Shown: positions 18,048-26,455 of the stretch, piece after piece | Layout of the letters: each line of letters starts with the position of its first letter | How positions within the stretch are numbered: the stretch's first letter is position 1 | Source: Bradyrhizobium neotropicale | GTDB lineage: Bacteria; Pseudomonadota; Alphaproteobacteria; Rhizobiales; Xanthobacteraceae | DNA: 64,000 bases | Assembly: GCF_001641695.1 (NCBI RefSeq) | Contig: NZ_LSEF01000047.1 | Span: 188,317 to 252,316, forward strand | Direction of reading: 5' to 3' | Notes under the pieces: generated by a model | What the model saw: the letters and a program-made list of their open reading frames with translations, nothing else | Told to the model about the DNA's origin: nothing | Databases searched by the model: none | Position numbers and translations under genes: made by a program

Positions 18048-19394
18048 ATGACTGACAAACTCATCCGCCGTGGCCTCGGCCGCGGCATCTCGCGCCGCAG
18101 CCTGCTTCAAACGACCGCAGGTCTCATTGGCGGCTCGATGCTGCCCGCGATGCCGGCATTTGCCGAGGACAAGCCGGCGATCGGCACCTATCCTGCAGCC
18201 GTCTCGGGTTCCACGGCCTTCATCGGCATCTCGGTTCCGCGCACCGGCACCTATGCAGTGCAGGGCGAGGACGAGCTCAAGGGCTATCAGCTCGCGATCG
18301 AGCACATCAACAGCGGCCATGATCTGATCAAGAAGATCTCGCCGAAGACCAGCAAGGGCGTGCTCGGCAAGGAGCTGAAGTTCGGCGTCGCCGACTCCGC
18401 GGCCAAGCCCAACGAGGCGGTGCAGGCGCAGCAGCGCTTCATCAGCGAGAACAAGGCGATCATGATCACCGGCGGCACGTCGAGCGCCGTCGCGGTCGCG
18501 CTCAACAAGCTCGCCCAGCGCGAGCACGTGCTGTTCGTATGCGGCATCTCCGGCTCGAACGACACCACCGGCAAGGATTGCGTCCGCTACGGCTTCCGCC
18601 AGGACTTCTTCGGCCAGACCGCGGCTGCGGCGATCGGACCCGTGATGGTCAGGGAGTTCGGCAAGAACAAGAAGGCGGCGTACCTCACGCCGGACTACAC
18701 CTACGGCCACACCGTGACCAAGTCGATGCAGGACTTCCTCGCCACCGCAGGCTGGACGACCGCGACCAACCAGGTCGCCCCGCTCGGCGCGCCGGATTAC
18801 TCCTCATACCTGCTCAACGTCGCCAACTCCGGCGCGGACGTGCTCATCAACGTGAATTGGGGGCACGATGCCGTGCTCTCGACCCAGCAGGCCAAGCAGT
18901 TCGGCGTGCTCGACAAGATGAAGCTGGTCATTCCGTACCAGGTGCCTTTCATCGCGCGCGAGACCGGCGGCCTGATGCAGGGTGTCTACGCCGCCACCGA
19001 CTATTGGTGGACGATCGAGGACAAGTTCCCGCTGGCGAAGATGTTCAACGAGGCCTTCGAGAAGAAGTACGGCTACAAGCCGGAATGGGGCGCGGAGAAC
19101 GCCTATGTCAGCTTCGCGCACTGGGCCCGCATGTGCGAGGAAGCCGGCAGCTTCAATCCGCCCGACGTGATCAAGGCCTATGAGAAGGGCGAGACCCTGC
19201 CTTCGCTTGTCGGCGACGTGCACTACCGGGCCGAGGATCATCAGTGCGTCCGGCCCGTTATCATCGTCAAGGGCAAGATGCAGAAGGACATGAAGAACAA
19301 GGAGGACTGGTACGACGTCGTCGAGATCGTTCCGGGCGAAGGCCTGATGCAGAAGCCGGACGCCTTCGGCTGCCATCTCGGCGACTACACCTGA
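18048..19394 (+). CDS. ABC transporter substrate-binding protein (LivK/UrtA class)
   Basis: This 448-residue periplasmic protein should capture a branched-chain amino acid, amide or related solute for the transporter encoded next. It has a likely Tat signal peptide (SRRSLLQTTAG with a hydrophobic stretch, ending PAFA near residue 39) followed by the type I periplasmic-binding fold: SGSTAFIGISVPRTGTYAVQG, ITGGTSSAVAVALN, and AAYLTPDYTYGHTVTKSMQ. GGAGG precedes the ATG at 18048. It heads an operon with permease and ATPase genes. Ligand specificity is not predictable from sequence alone; Tat export suggests folding or cofactor needs. Confidence 0.88.
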   Translation: MTDKLIRRGLGRGISRRSLLQTTAGLIGGSMLPAMPAFAEDKPAIGTYPAAVSGSTAFIGISVPRTGTYAVQGEDELKGYQLAIEHINSGHDLIKKISPKTSKGVLGKELKFGVADSAAKPNEAVQAQQRFISENKAIMITGGTSSAVAVALNKLAQREHVLFVCGISGSNDTTGKDCVRYGFRQDFFGQTAAAAIGPVMVREFGKNKKAAYLTPDYTYGHTVTKSMQDFLATAGWTTATNQVAPLGAPDYSSYLLNVANSGADVLINVNWGHDAVLSTQQAKQFGVLDKMKLVIPYQVPFIARETGGLMQGVYAATDYWWTIEDKFPLAKMFNEAFEKKYGYKPEWGAENAYVSFAHWARMCEEAGSFNPPDVIKAYEKGETLPSLVGDVHYRAEDHQCVRPVIIVKGKMQKDMKNKEDWYDVVEIVPGEGLMQKPDAFGCHLGDYT

Positions 19395-19491
19395 GCCCGC
19401 GTTAACCCCTGTGACGCCGCGGGCCGCTTTGCGCTCCTGCGGCGTCACCTTTTTGCGCGCGCCGTTTGCACGCCACAACATTGATCGTTGC

Positions 19492-20367
19492 ATGATTAGT
19501 TGGCCCAACCTCGTTTCACAGCTTTTCAACGGGCTCGCGCTCGGCGCGCTGCTCGCGCTGATCAGCTCCGGCCTGACCATCATCTACGGCACGCTCGGCG
19601 TCCTGAACCTCGCGCACGGCGCGATGTTCATGATCGGCGGCTATGCCGGCTTCGTCGCCTATCAGTATACCGGCTCGTTCATTGTCGCGGTCATCGCCGG
19701 CTCCCTGTTCGTGATGCTGCTGGGCGTTCTGATGGAACGCGTCATCATCCGCCATTTCTATCACCGCCCGCACGAGGATCAGCTGCTCGTCACCTTCGGG
19801 CTCGGCATCTGCTTCGTCGAGATCGTTCGCCTGATCTTCTCGAGCCAGTCGCAGGTGGTTTCGCCGCCACCGCTGTTCCAGGGCATCACCAATCTCGGCT
19901 TCATGTACTACCCGACCTACCGCCTCGCCGTGGTCGGCATCGTTGCGATCGCGCTCGGCGCGCTGTTCCTCGTGCTCTACCGTACCCGGCTCGGCATGAT
20001 CGTGCGCGCCGGCATCGAGGACTCGGTGATGGTGGATTCGCTCGGCATCAACGTCTACCGCGTCTTCATGGTGGTGTTCGGCATCGGCGCGATGGCGGCC
20101 GGCTTTGCCGGCATCGTCAACGCACCGGTGGTGTCGCTGACGCCGGGCGTCGGTGACGACATCCTGGTCGAGACCTTCGTGGTGGTCGTGATCGGCGGCG
20201 TCGGCTCGTTCCCGGGCGCGATACTCGGCGGCCTGATCGCCGGCGAGATCATCAGCGTCACCTCCATGTTCAACCCCGGCTACGCCTATGTGATGCTGTT
20301 TGCGGCCATGACGCTCGTACTTGTGGTGCGACCGCATGGCCTGCTCGGCGTCCAGGGCCGCGAGTAA
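19492..20367 (+). CDS. livH: ABC transporter permease LivH-type
   Basis: The 291-residue inner-membrane permease has about eight helices and the LivH hallmark N-terminus FNGLALGALLALISSGLTII followed by GVLNLAHGAMFMIGGY. The C-terminal segment VVVIGGVGSFPGAILGGLIAGE contains the loop that contacts the ATPase. The ATG at 19492 gives the standard LivH start; the 97-base gap after the binding-protein gene has no terminator. It pairs with the LivM half of the next protein to form the channel. Confidence 0.92.
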   Translation: MISWPNLVSQLFNGLALGALLALISSGLTIIYGTLGVLNLAHGAMFMIGGYAGFVAYQYTGSFIVAVIAGSLFVMLLGVLMERVIIRHFYHRPHEDQLLVTFGLGICFVEIVRLIFSSQSQVVSPPPLFQGITNLGFMYYPTYRLAVVGIVAIALGALFLVLYRTRLGMIVRAGIEDSVMVDSLGINVYRVFMVVFGIGAMAAGFAGIVNAPVVSLTPGVGDDILVETFVVVVIGGVGSFPGAILGGLIAGEIISVTSMFNPGYAYVMLFAAMTLVLVVRPHGLLGVQGRE

Positions 20368-20378
20368 GTGATTTCGCA

Positions 20379-22214
20379 ATGCTCAAGCAACGCCCGTTCC
20401 TGATCGAGACGCTGACCGCAATCGGGTTGATCGCAGCCCCCTTCGTGCTGCCCCATCTCGGCTTCGCACCGAACACCGTGAACCGGATCCTGGTCTGGGG
20501 CCTGTTCGGGCTCGGCTTCGACATCCTGTTCGGCTTCACCGGCCTGTTGTCGTTCGGCCAGTCCGCCTTCTACGGCACCGGCGGCTTCGTCGCCGCCTAC
20601 CTCCTGACCCGCGCCGGCTTCGGCAATGTGCTGGTCGCGCTGATCATCGGCATGATCGCGGCCGCCGCGACCGGCTATGTGATCGGCCTGATCGCGCTGC
20701 GCCGCACCGGCATCTACTTCGCCATGATCACGGTCGCGATCGCCGAGGTGTTCTACTTCGTCGAGTTCAATCCGCTGTCGGATTTCACCGGCGGCGAGAA
20801 CGGCCTGCCCGGCGTGCCGATGCCGAGCTTCAATCTCGGCTTCACGACCATCCACTTCACCGACGGCTGGTCGCTCTATCAGTTCATTGCCCTGTGCTAT
20901 TTCATCGGCGTCATCATCGCGCTCAGGATCGTCCGCTCGCCGGTCGGCGCCATCTTCAGCGCGATCCGCGACAACCCGCTGCGCGCCACCGCGGTCGGCC
21001 ACAACATCCACGGCTACAAGCTGACCGCCTTCGTGATCGCCGCGGCTTATGCGGGCTTCGCCGGCGGCCTGCTCGGCGTGCTCCAGGCCTTCATGCCGCC
21101 CGACGCCTTCACTTTCGACACTTCGGGCCAGCTCGTGATGCAAACCGCGATCGGCGGCAGGGGCACGCTGTTCGGGCCGCTGGTCGGCGCCGCCGTCTGG
21201 CTGTTCCTTCAGGATTTCCTCCAGGCCGCGCTGGACCTGGGAGCGGCCTGGAAGCTCGTGCTCGGCGTCGTGTTCGTGCTGCTGGTCTGCTTCCTGCGCG
21301 GCGGCATCGTCGGCGGTCTCGCAGACCTTTATCGCCTCGTGTCCGGCAAACGGGCGCGGAAGGAGGCGGAGCAACAGACTGAGATCGGGGCTGCGCGGCC
21401 CCTGCCTGCGCCGATGCAGGCGAGGGAGGTCGCGCATCCCGCCTATTCCGGGCCGATCCTGAAAGCCACCGGCCTCACCAAACGCTACGGCGGCCTTGTC
21501 GCCAACAGCAATGTCGATTTCAGCGTCGATCAGGGCGAGCTGCGCGGCATCATCGGTCCCAACGGCGCCGGCAAATCGACCTTCTTCAAGATGCTGACCT
21601 GCGAGATCGCGCCGACCTCCGGCCAGATCGTGTTCGAGGGGCGCGACATCACGGGACTGAAGGTCACCGAAGTCTGTCAGCTCGGGCTCACCAAGAGCTA
21701 CCAGGTCAACCAGCTCTTCACCGGACTGACGGTGCGGCAGAACCTGACCATCGCCGCGCTGGCCGAGCTGCGCGGAAAGTTCCGGCTCGACCTGTTCCGC
21801 AAGCTCGCGAACGTGAAGGGCCTGTCGGAGCAGGTGGAGCACACGCTCGCGCTGGTCAATCTGACCGCGCGCGCCGACACGCAGGTCGCCGAGCTCGCCT
21901 ATGGCGAGAAGCGCAGGCTCGAGATCGGGCTCGCCCTCGCCACCTCGCCGCGGCTGCTGCTGCTCGACGAGCCGCTCGCCGGCATGAGCCCGCGCGAGCG
22001 CGTCGAGACCGTCAAGCTGCTCAAATCGATCGCGCGTGGCCGCACCATGATCATCATCGACCACGACATGGATTCGCTGTTCGAGCTGGTCCAGCGCGTG
22101 ACGGTGCTTCAGGAGGGCCGGGTGCTGCTCGACGGCACGCCGGAGGAAATCAGGACCAACGCCGCGGTGCAGGAGGCCTATCTCGGCGGCGTGAACGGAG
22201 AGATCGCCGCATGA
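20379..22214 (+). CDS. Fused LivM permease-LivG ATPase
   Basis: One 611-residue protein combines a LivM-type permease (about residues 1-325, with GLLSFGQSAFYGTGGF and GGRGTLFGPLVGAAV) and a LivG-type ATPase (about residues 358-611). The ATPase half has Walker A GPNGAGKST at 393-401, the Q-loop region, Walker B LLLLDEPLAGM, and the switch His in IIDHDMDSLFEL; its signature motif reads LAYGEKRRLEIG. A linker of about 35 residues joins them. Fusions of this pair exist in other alphaproteobacteria. It lies 11 bases after livH and overlaps livF by 4 bases. There is no sign of a sequencing frameshift. Confidence 0.92.
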   Translation: MLKQRPFLIETLTAIGLIAAPFVLPHLGFAPNTVNRILVWGLFGLGFDILFGFTGLLSFGQSAFYGTGGFVAAYLLTRAGFGNVLVALIIGMIAAAATGYVIGLIALRRTGIYFAMITVAIAEVFYFVEFNPLSDFTGGENGLPGVPMPSFNLGFTTIHFTDGWSLYQFIALCYFIGVIIALRIVRSPVGAIFSAIRDNPLRATAVGHNIHGYKLTAFVIAAAYAGFAGGLLGVLQAFMPPDAFTFDTSGQLVMQTAIGGRGTLFGPLVGAAVWLFLQDFLQAALDLGAAWKLVLGVVFVLLVCFLRGGIVGGLADLYRLVSGKRARKEAEQQTEIGAARPLPAPMQAREVAHPAYSGPILKATGLTKRYGGLVANSNVDFSVDQGELRGIIGPNGAGKSTFFKMLTCEIAPTSGQIVFEGRDITGLKVTEVCQLGLTKSYQVNQLFTGLTVRQNLTIAALAELRGKFRLDLFRKLANVKGLSEQVEHTLALVNLTARADTQVAELAYGEKRRLEIGLALATSPRLLLLDEPLAGMSPRERVETVKLLKSIARGRTMIIIDHDMDSLFELVQRVTVLQEGRVLLDGTPEEIRTNAAVQEAYLGGVNGEIAA

Positions 22215-22909
22215 GCCTGATCGAGGTCAACGGCCTGAACAGCTATTACGGGGATTCCCACATCCTGTTCGATGTCGCCATGCGCGTCGAGCGGCACGAG
22301 GTGGTTGCGCTGCTCGGACGCAACGGCGCCGGCAAGAGCACGACGCTGAAGAGCCTGATGGGCGTGGTGACGCCGCGCAGTGGCACCATAAGGTTCGACG
22401 GCATCGACATCGCCGGCCGCAGGAGCCACAGGATCGCGCAGGCCGGCATGCAGCTCGTGCACGAGGAGCGTCGGATCTTCGGCAGCCTGTCGGTGGAGGA
22501 GAACATCGTGCTCGCCGGTTTCACCGCGCCGAAGCGGTGGCCGCTCGAGCGCATCTACGCGATGTTTCCGCGGTTGAAGGAGCGGCGTAACAACCGTGGC
22601 ACCGAGCTCTCCGGCGGCGAGCAGCAGATGCTGGCAATCGCGCGGGCCCTTGTGCGCAACCCCAAGATCATTCTGCTAGACGAGCCGTTCGAGGGACTGG
22701 CGCCGGTCATCGTCCACGACCTCGTCAGGGCCTGCCGGGAGCTTGCGGCCGCCGGCCAGACCATCGTTCTGGTCGAGCAGAACCTCGCGGCGACGCTGGC
22801 GCTGGCGCAGCGGATCTACATCATCAATAACGGCCACATCGTGCATGAGGGTCCGGCGCAGGAACTCAAGGCGCAGCCGGAGCTGCTGCAGCGCTATCTC
22901 GGCGTCTAG
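22211..22909 (+). CDS. livF: ABC transporter ATPase LivF-type
   Basis: The 232-residue cytoplasmic ATPase is the second nucleotide-binding subunit of the transporter. It has Walker A GRNGAGKST, the LivF-typical QLVHEERRIFGSLSVEEN segment, the signature LSGGEQQMLAIARAL, and Walker B IILLDEPFEGLAP. Its ATG overlaps the stop of the fused LivM-LivG gene (ATGA), so the two are translationally coupled. It ends the operon 26 bases from the convergent HIT gene. Confidence 0.93.
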   Translation: MSLIEVNGLNSYYGDSHILFDVAMRVERHEVVALLGRNGAGKSTTLKSLMGVVTPRSGTIRFDGIDIAGRRSHRIAQAGMQLVHEERRIFGSLSVEENIVLAGFTAPKRWPLERIYAMFPRLKERRNNRGTELSGGEQQMLAIARALVRNPKIILLDEPFEGLAPVIVHDLVRACRELAAAGQTIVLVEQNLAATLALAQRIYIINNGHIVHEGPAQELKAQPELLQRYLGV

Positions 22910-22935
22910 CCTTCGTCAGCCGCCGATCGCCGCGA

Positions 22936-23337
22936 TCATTCGCCTGGCGTGCTCGGCACGGCCGGATTCTCCTTGCGGGTCTGCGGCGGCAGCAGCTCGA
23001 CACCCGCTTTGACCGGCATGACATGCATGTGCAAGTGAAACACCACCTGCCCGCTGGCCGGCTCGCTGAACTGCTGGATGATGATGCCCTCGGCGTCGAA
23101 GGCCGTCGTCGCCGCGACCGCGATCCGTTTGGCGGTACGGGCGACCGCGGCGAGATCGTCCTCGGCGATATCCAGGATGCCGCGCGCAGGCGCCCTGGGG
23201 ATGACCAGGGTGTGTCCGGGCGAGCGCGGCATGATGTCGAGGAAGGCGAAGGTACGGTCGCCCCTGAAGACCTCGAAGCAGGGAATCTCGCCGCGCAGGA
23301 CCTTTGCGAAGACATTCTGATCGTCATATGCCGTCAT
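22936..23337 (-). CDS. HIT family protein (nucleotide hydrolase/transferase)
   Basis: The 133-residue protein belongs to the histidine-triad hydrolases, which split nucleoside phosphoramidates or adenylylated substrates. The triad is H-x-H-x-H in FHLHMHVMP near residues 99-107, and the N-terminus NVFAKVLRGEIPCFEVFRGDRTFAFLDI is family-typical. The ATG at 23337 matches usual HINT length; the longer upstream frame is antisense to prmC. It diverges from prmC and is convergent with the transporter operon. The physiological substrate is unknown. Confidence 0.9.
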   Translation of the reverse strand: MTAYDDQNVFAKVLRGEIPCFEVFRGDRTFAFLDIMPRSPGHTLVIPRAPARGILDIAEDDLAAVARTAKRIAVAATTAFDAEGIIIQQFSEPASGQVVFHLHMHVMPVKAGVELLPPQTRKENPAVPSTPGE

Positions 23338-23425
23338 GCGGTTCACCGTCGTTGCCGGCGCGATCAAACGCGCTCCTTTCCGTTGACGCAAGCGCGGCCG
23401 CCGATCTATCCACGAGGCTAGGTAG

Positions 23426-24322
23426 GTGGCTCCATTGGCGGCAAATTCCAAATTCGGCGACAGCATCGAGAGCGCGCGGCGCATCCTGGCGGCGCGGCTG
23501 CAATCGGCCGGCATCGAGGAGGCCACACTGGACGCGCGCCTGCTGGTCGGCGCGGCGCTGGACCTCGATTTGACCGGCATGATCGCGCAGGCGGGGCGAC
23601 AGCTCACGGTCGAGGAGGCGGCGCGGCTCGAGCAATATGCGCAGCGCCGGCTCGCACATGAGCCGGTCGCACGCATCCTCGGCACGCGGGAATTCTGGGG
23701 CCTGCCATTTCGATTGTCCGAGGCGACGCTGGTGCCGCGACCGGACACCGAAACCGTAGTCGAGCTGGCGCTGGAGATTTTTCGCGAGCTCCCGGGAACG
23801 GGACGCCCCCCGCGGATCGCCGACATCGGTGTCGGGTCGGGCGCCATCCTGCTCGCATTGCTGCACGAGATTCCCGACGCCTTCGGCGTCGGCACCGACG
23901 TCAGCCTGACGGCGCTCGGCACGGCGCGCGACAATGCAGCTGCCCTTGGCCTTTCCGACCGCTCCGGATTCGTCGCCTGCTACTATGCCGCGGCCCTTGC
24001 GGGCCCGTTCGATCTGATCGTGTCGAACCCGCCCTACATCGCCTCGGCGGACATCGTGAATCTGAGTGCGGAGGTACGCGAGCACGACCCGCATCTTGCC
24101 CTCGACGGCGGGCATGACGGCTTCGATGCCTATCGCGCCTTGATTCCGCAAGCGGCGGAGCGTCTCGCAGCGGGCGGCGCCTTGATTGTCGAGGCCGGAC
24201 AGGGCCAGGCCCAGGGCATTGAAACCTTGATGGCTGCTGCCGCGTTAAAGGTGGACAGGCCAGCGAGGGCCGATCTGGCGGGCATTCCGAGGGCCGTTTC
24301 GGCCCGAAAAATGCCCCCATAA
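23426..24322 (+). CDS. prmC: Release factor glutamine methyltransferase PrmC
   Basis: PrmC N5-methylates the glutamine of the GGQ motif in RF1 and RF2, raising termination efficiency. The 298-residue protein has an N-terminal helical domain (ESARRILAARLQSAGIEEATLDARLL), then the SAM site RIADIGVGSGAILLALL and the catalytic NPPY at residues 201-204 in LIVSNPPYIAS. The start is GTG at 23426, as no ATG fits the family N-terminus. The usual partner gene prfA is separated by the MarR, alpha-CTD-like, transporter and HIT genes. Identification is secure. Confidence 0.93.
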   Translation: MAPLAANSKFGDSIESARRILAARLQSAGIEEATLDARLLVGAALDLDLTGMIAQAGRQLTVEEAARLEQYAQRRLAHEPVARILGTREFWGLPFRLSEATLVPRPDTETVVELALEIFRELPGTGRPPRIADIGVGSGAILLALLHEIPDAFGVGTDVSLTALGTARDNAAALGLSDRSGFVACYYAAALAGPFDLIVSNPPYIASADIVNLSAEVREHDPHLALDGGHDGFDAYRALIPQAAERLAAGGALIVEAGQGQAQGIETLMAAAALKVDRPARADLAGIPRAVSARKMPP

Positions 24323-24339
24323 AAGCCCGATTGGACTGT

Positions 24340-24464
24340 AAAAAGCTCTTGGAATATCCCGTGGGAACGACTACGTTCCGGTCAACACATCGGTACCGGC
24401 CCCGTAGATCTACGGGCGAGACCGGGCTCTCAGGGCGAGAGCTTTACTGATCAAAGGTTCCAAG
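24340..24464 (+). ncRNA. Candidate structured RNA or leader upstream of the DUF4167 gene
   Basis: The 460-base gap from 24323 to 24782 has no credible gene, but its first part is rich in complementary segments. A 6-base stem GGAACG/CGTTCC lies at 24364-24379. A perfect 16-base palindrome built on CCCGTAGA/TCTACGGG lies at 24401-24416. A 6-base stem GCTCTC/GAGAGC is at 24426-24442. Further, AAAGCTCT (24342-24349) can pair with AGAGCTTT (24438-24445), while CTTGGAA (24348-24354) can pair with TTCCAAG (24458-24464). The last two pairings cross or exclude each other, as in pseudoknots or switching leaders. I do not match it to a known RNA family. The rest of the gap to 24782 shows nothing clear. 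Confidence 0.35.
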
Positions 24465-24782
24465 CCGCAGGTCCTGTTAGCGCGATGGCCCGTGGAGCTG
24501 CGCAGCTTTCCGACCGCAACGTGAACGAAAGCCTGATATTGCGCTTGAAGACTTACGCAAGAAAACAGGGCTTGTTTCGGCAGGCGAAATGAATGGGTTC
24601 GCTGGCGATGGATGCTGGCGAGTGGGGAACGCGTCTTTGTTGAACGCGACGGTCGACGAACATCGGCAGGGCTTGAGCCGCTCTTGCGCGCGGTGCGTGC
24701 AAGAGAAGTGAGCCGCTGCCATCAGGTCACTCAGCAGTCAGTCAATGCGTGCAACTTTTAGGGCTGGAATTAAAGGCAGGAC

Positions 24783-25526
24783 ATGAGAAACGGTCAGAAC
24801 AAGCAGCGGATGCGCAACCGGAATAACAATAACAACAACCGGCGCGGCCAGAACCCGATGACCCGGGTCTACGAGTCCAACGGACCCGATATCAAGATCC
24901 GCGGCACGGCCTCGCATATCGCCGAAAAATACCTTCAGCTCGCGCGCGATGCGCGCTCTTCCGGCGACCCCGTCGCGGCAGAGAACTACTACCAGCATGC
25001 CGAGCACTATTTCCGCATGATCGCGGCGGCCCAGGAGCAGTTCCGCCAGAACCAGCAGCAGCCGCGCGGCGAGGAGACCGTCAGCGAGGACAGCGAGGAC
25101 GACGGCGAGAATTTCTCGAATTTCGGCCAGGAGCCGGGCTTCGCGCCACAGCCTCAGCAGCAGCACTATCAGCGCGACCGCGACGGCCAGCGCGACCATC
25201 AACGTGACAACCAGCAGCCCTATCAGCGCGACCAGCAGCAGCCGCGCGAGCACCGCGAGCGCGAACATCGCCCGCAGCAGCAGTATCAGCCCCAGCCGCA
25301 ACCGCAGAATCAGCCGCAGCCGGTCGTCGCCGATGCGGGCAGTGTCGATCGGCTGCCGTCCTTCATCACCGGCGCGCAGCCGCAGATGAATGGTGGCCAG
25401 GGTGGCAGCTTCGAGGGCGGCAGCGGTGAGCGCTATCCGCGGCGGCGGCGCCGGCCGCATGGCCCGCGCCCCGAGCGCGAGGCCGCTCCAGCGGGATCGA
25501 GCGACGATCTCGCCCCCGGCGAGTAA
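24783..25526 (+). CDS. DUF4167 family protein, probably nucleic-acid binding
   Basis: The 247-residue protein begins with a basic, asparagine-rich stretch (RMRNRNNNNNNRRGQNPMTR). The conserved DUF4167 domain follows (about residues 27-83: VYESNGPDIKIRGTASHIAEKY, AENYYQHAEHYFRMIAAAQEQ). A long Gln/Arg/Pro low-complexity middle and an Arg-rich segment near the C-terminus (RYPRRRRRPHGPRPER) complete it. Such composition suggests RNA binding, perhaps in ribonucleoprotein assemblies, but no function is established. It follows prmC after a long, possibly structured gap and ends in a strong terminator. Confidence 0.85.
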   Translation: MRNGQNKQRMRNRNNNNNNRRGQNPMTRVYESNGPDIKIRGTASHIAEKYLQLARDARSSGDPVAAENYYQHAEHYFRMIAAAQEQFRQNQQQPRGEETVSEDSEDDGENFSNFGQEPGFAPQPQQQHYQRDRDGQRDHQRDNQQPYQRDQQQPREHREREHRPQQQYQPQPQPQNQPQPVVADAGSVDRLPSFITGAQPQMNGGQGGSFEGGSGERYPRRRRRPHGPRPEREAAPAGSSDDLAPGE

Positions 25527-25557
25527 GCCGCAATCTCTCTCGGATTTGTTGAAGTGC

Positions 25558-25587
25558 AATGTCCCGGCCTCGCCGGGACATTTTTTT
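25558..25587 (+). terminator. Rho-independent terminator of the DUF4167 gene
   Basis: An 11-base-pair stem (AATGTCCCGGC ... GCCGGGACATT) with a 3-base loop is followed directly by a run of T residues. It starts 31 bases after the DUF4167 stop and before the convergent methyltransferase gene. It is the clearest intrinsic terminator in the window. Confidence 0.9.
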
Positions 25588-25600
25588 GAGCTGCCTGTTT

Positions 25601-26347
25601 CTAGCCGCGCGTCACCGTTGTCGAGGACGGCACCAGCACGGGCTTCGTCAGCGCCGGAATCAGCCGCGCCCGCTCGCGCGTGGCAGGGATCGCGCGATAG
25701 ACCTGCTTGGTGGCTTCGACGATGTGGACGCCGGCAAAGGGCAGCGACAGCGCCGCGCCGACCCGCTCCCACATCTGCGCCGATTTCAGCACCCATCCGC
25801 CGGCGTAGGGCGGCATGAACAGCGCCTCGCCCCAGGCGGTCGGCGTGAACCAGGTCTGGCGCAGCAGGTCGGTGATCTGCGAGCGCGAATAGGGCCGGCC
25901 GTGGCCGAACGGGGTGTTGTCGGTACGGGTCCACACCCCGCGCCGATTCGGGATCACCGCTATCACGCGGCCGGACGGCGACAGCACCCGCCACACCTCG
26001 CGCAGCAGCGCCGCCGGATCGTCCGACATTTCCAGCGCATGGACGAGCAGGATGCGGTCGACCGCGGCGTCCTGTAAGGGCAGCGAGAACTCATCGATCA
26101 GCGAGGCCAGCGCGGGCCGCCCGGTCGGCCATTTCAGCACGCCCTGGGCCGCCGGCATGAAGGCGATACAGCGCTCGGCATCCTCGCGGAACAGGCCGAG
26201 ATAGGGCGTCGGATAGCCGATGCCGAGCACCCGCTGGCCCTCGGCGTTCGGCCAGCGCTCCCTAATCCCGCGATTGATCAATTGCCGCGCCACGATGCCG
26301 AGGCGACGGGAATAGAATTCGCGGAGGTCGACGACATCGATGCTCAT
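25601..26347 (-). CDS. SAM-dependent methyltransferase (type 11)
   Basis: The 248-residue protein has a methyltransferase domain with GQRVLGIGYPTPYLGLFRED (the SAM loop, though the usual D/E-x-G-x-G is modified to GIGYPTP), DRILLVHALEMSDDPAALLREVWRVLSPSGRVIAVIPNRRG, and a C-terminal region ending with SSTTVTRG. The order fits class I type 11 enzymes of alphaproteobacteria, often encoded beside gloB as here. I chose the ATG at 26347 rather than the TTG at 26374. It diverges from gloB. The acceptor molecule is unknown. Confidence 0.8.
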   Translation of the reverse strand: MSIDVVDLREFYSRRLGIVARQLINRGIRERWPNAEGQRVLGIGYPTPYLGLFREDAERCIAFMPAAQGVLKWPTGRPALASLIDEFSLPLQDAAVDRILLVHALEMSDDPAALLREVWRVLSPSGRVIAVIPNRRGVWTRTDNTPFGHGRPYSRSQITDLLRQTWFTPTAWGEALFMPPYAGGWVLKSAQMWERVGAALSLPFAGVHIVEATKQVYRAIPATRERARLIPALTKPVLVPSSTTVTRG

Positions 26348-26455
26348 GACGGCAATGTAACATGTGCCCGGCAACCTGCGCGCGCCGAATATTGCATTGC
26401 CTGCGCAACGTTAACGCCATATCTGTCTGACGGGGCTGAGCGCGATGGAGATATC

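Noticed and set aside
20286..22064. A 592-residue open frame on the minus strand
   Set aside because: It lies opposite the fused transporter gene and has the biased Asp/Arg/His composition of a reversed hydrophobic gene. No domain is visible.
22936..23934. A 332-residue minus-strand frame extending the HIT gene upstream
   Set aside because: The HIT protein needs only the last 133 residues; the upstream part is antisense to prmC, which has clear motifs.
24477..24722. An 81-residue minus-strand frame in the gap before the DUF4167 gene
   Set aside because: No ribosome-binding site, no recognisable pattern and atypical composition. Structured-RNA content is a better explanation for part of the gap.
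24323..24782. Possibility of tmRNA, RNase P RNA or SRP RNA in this gap
   Set aside because: None of the diagnostic sequences is present: no tag reading frame ending in Ala-Ala, no conserved RNase P P4 segment, no SRP GGAA tetraloop domain.
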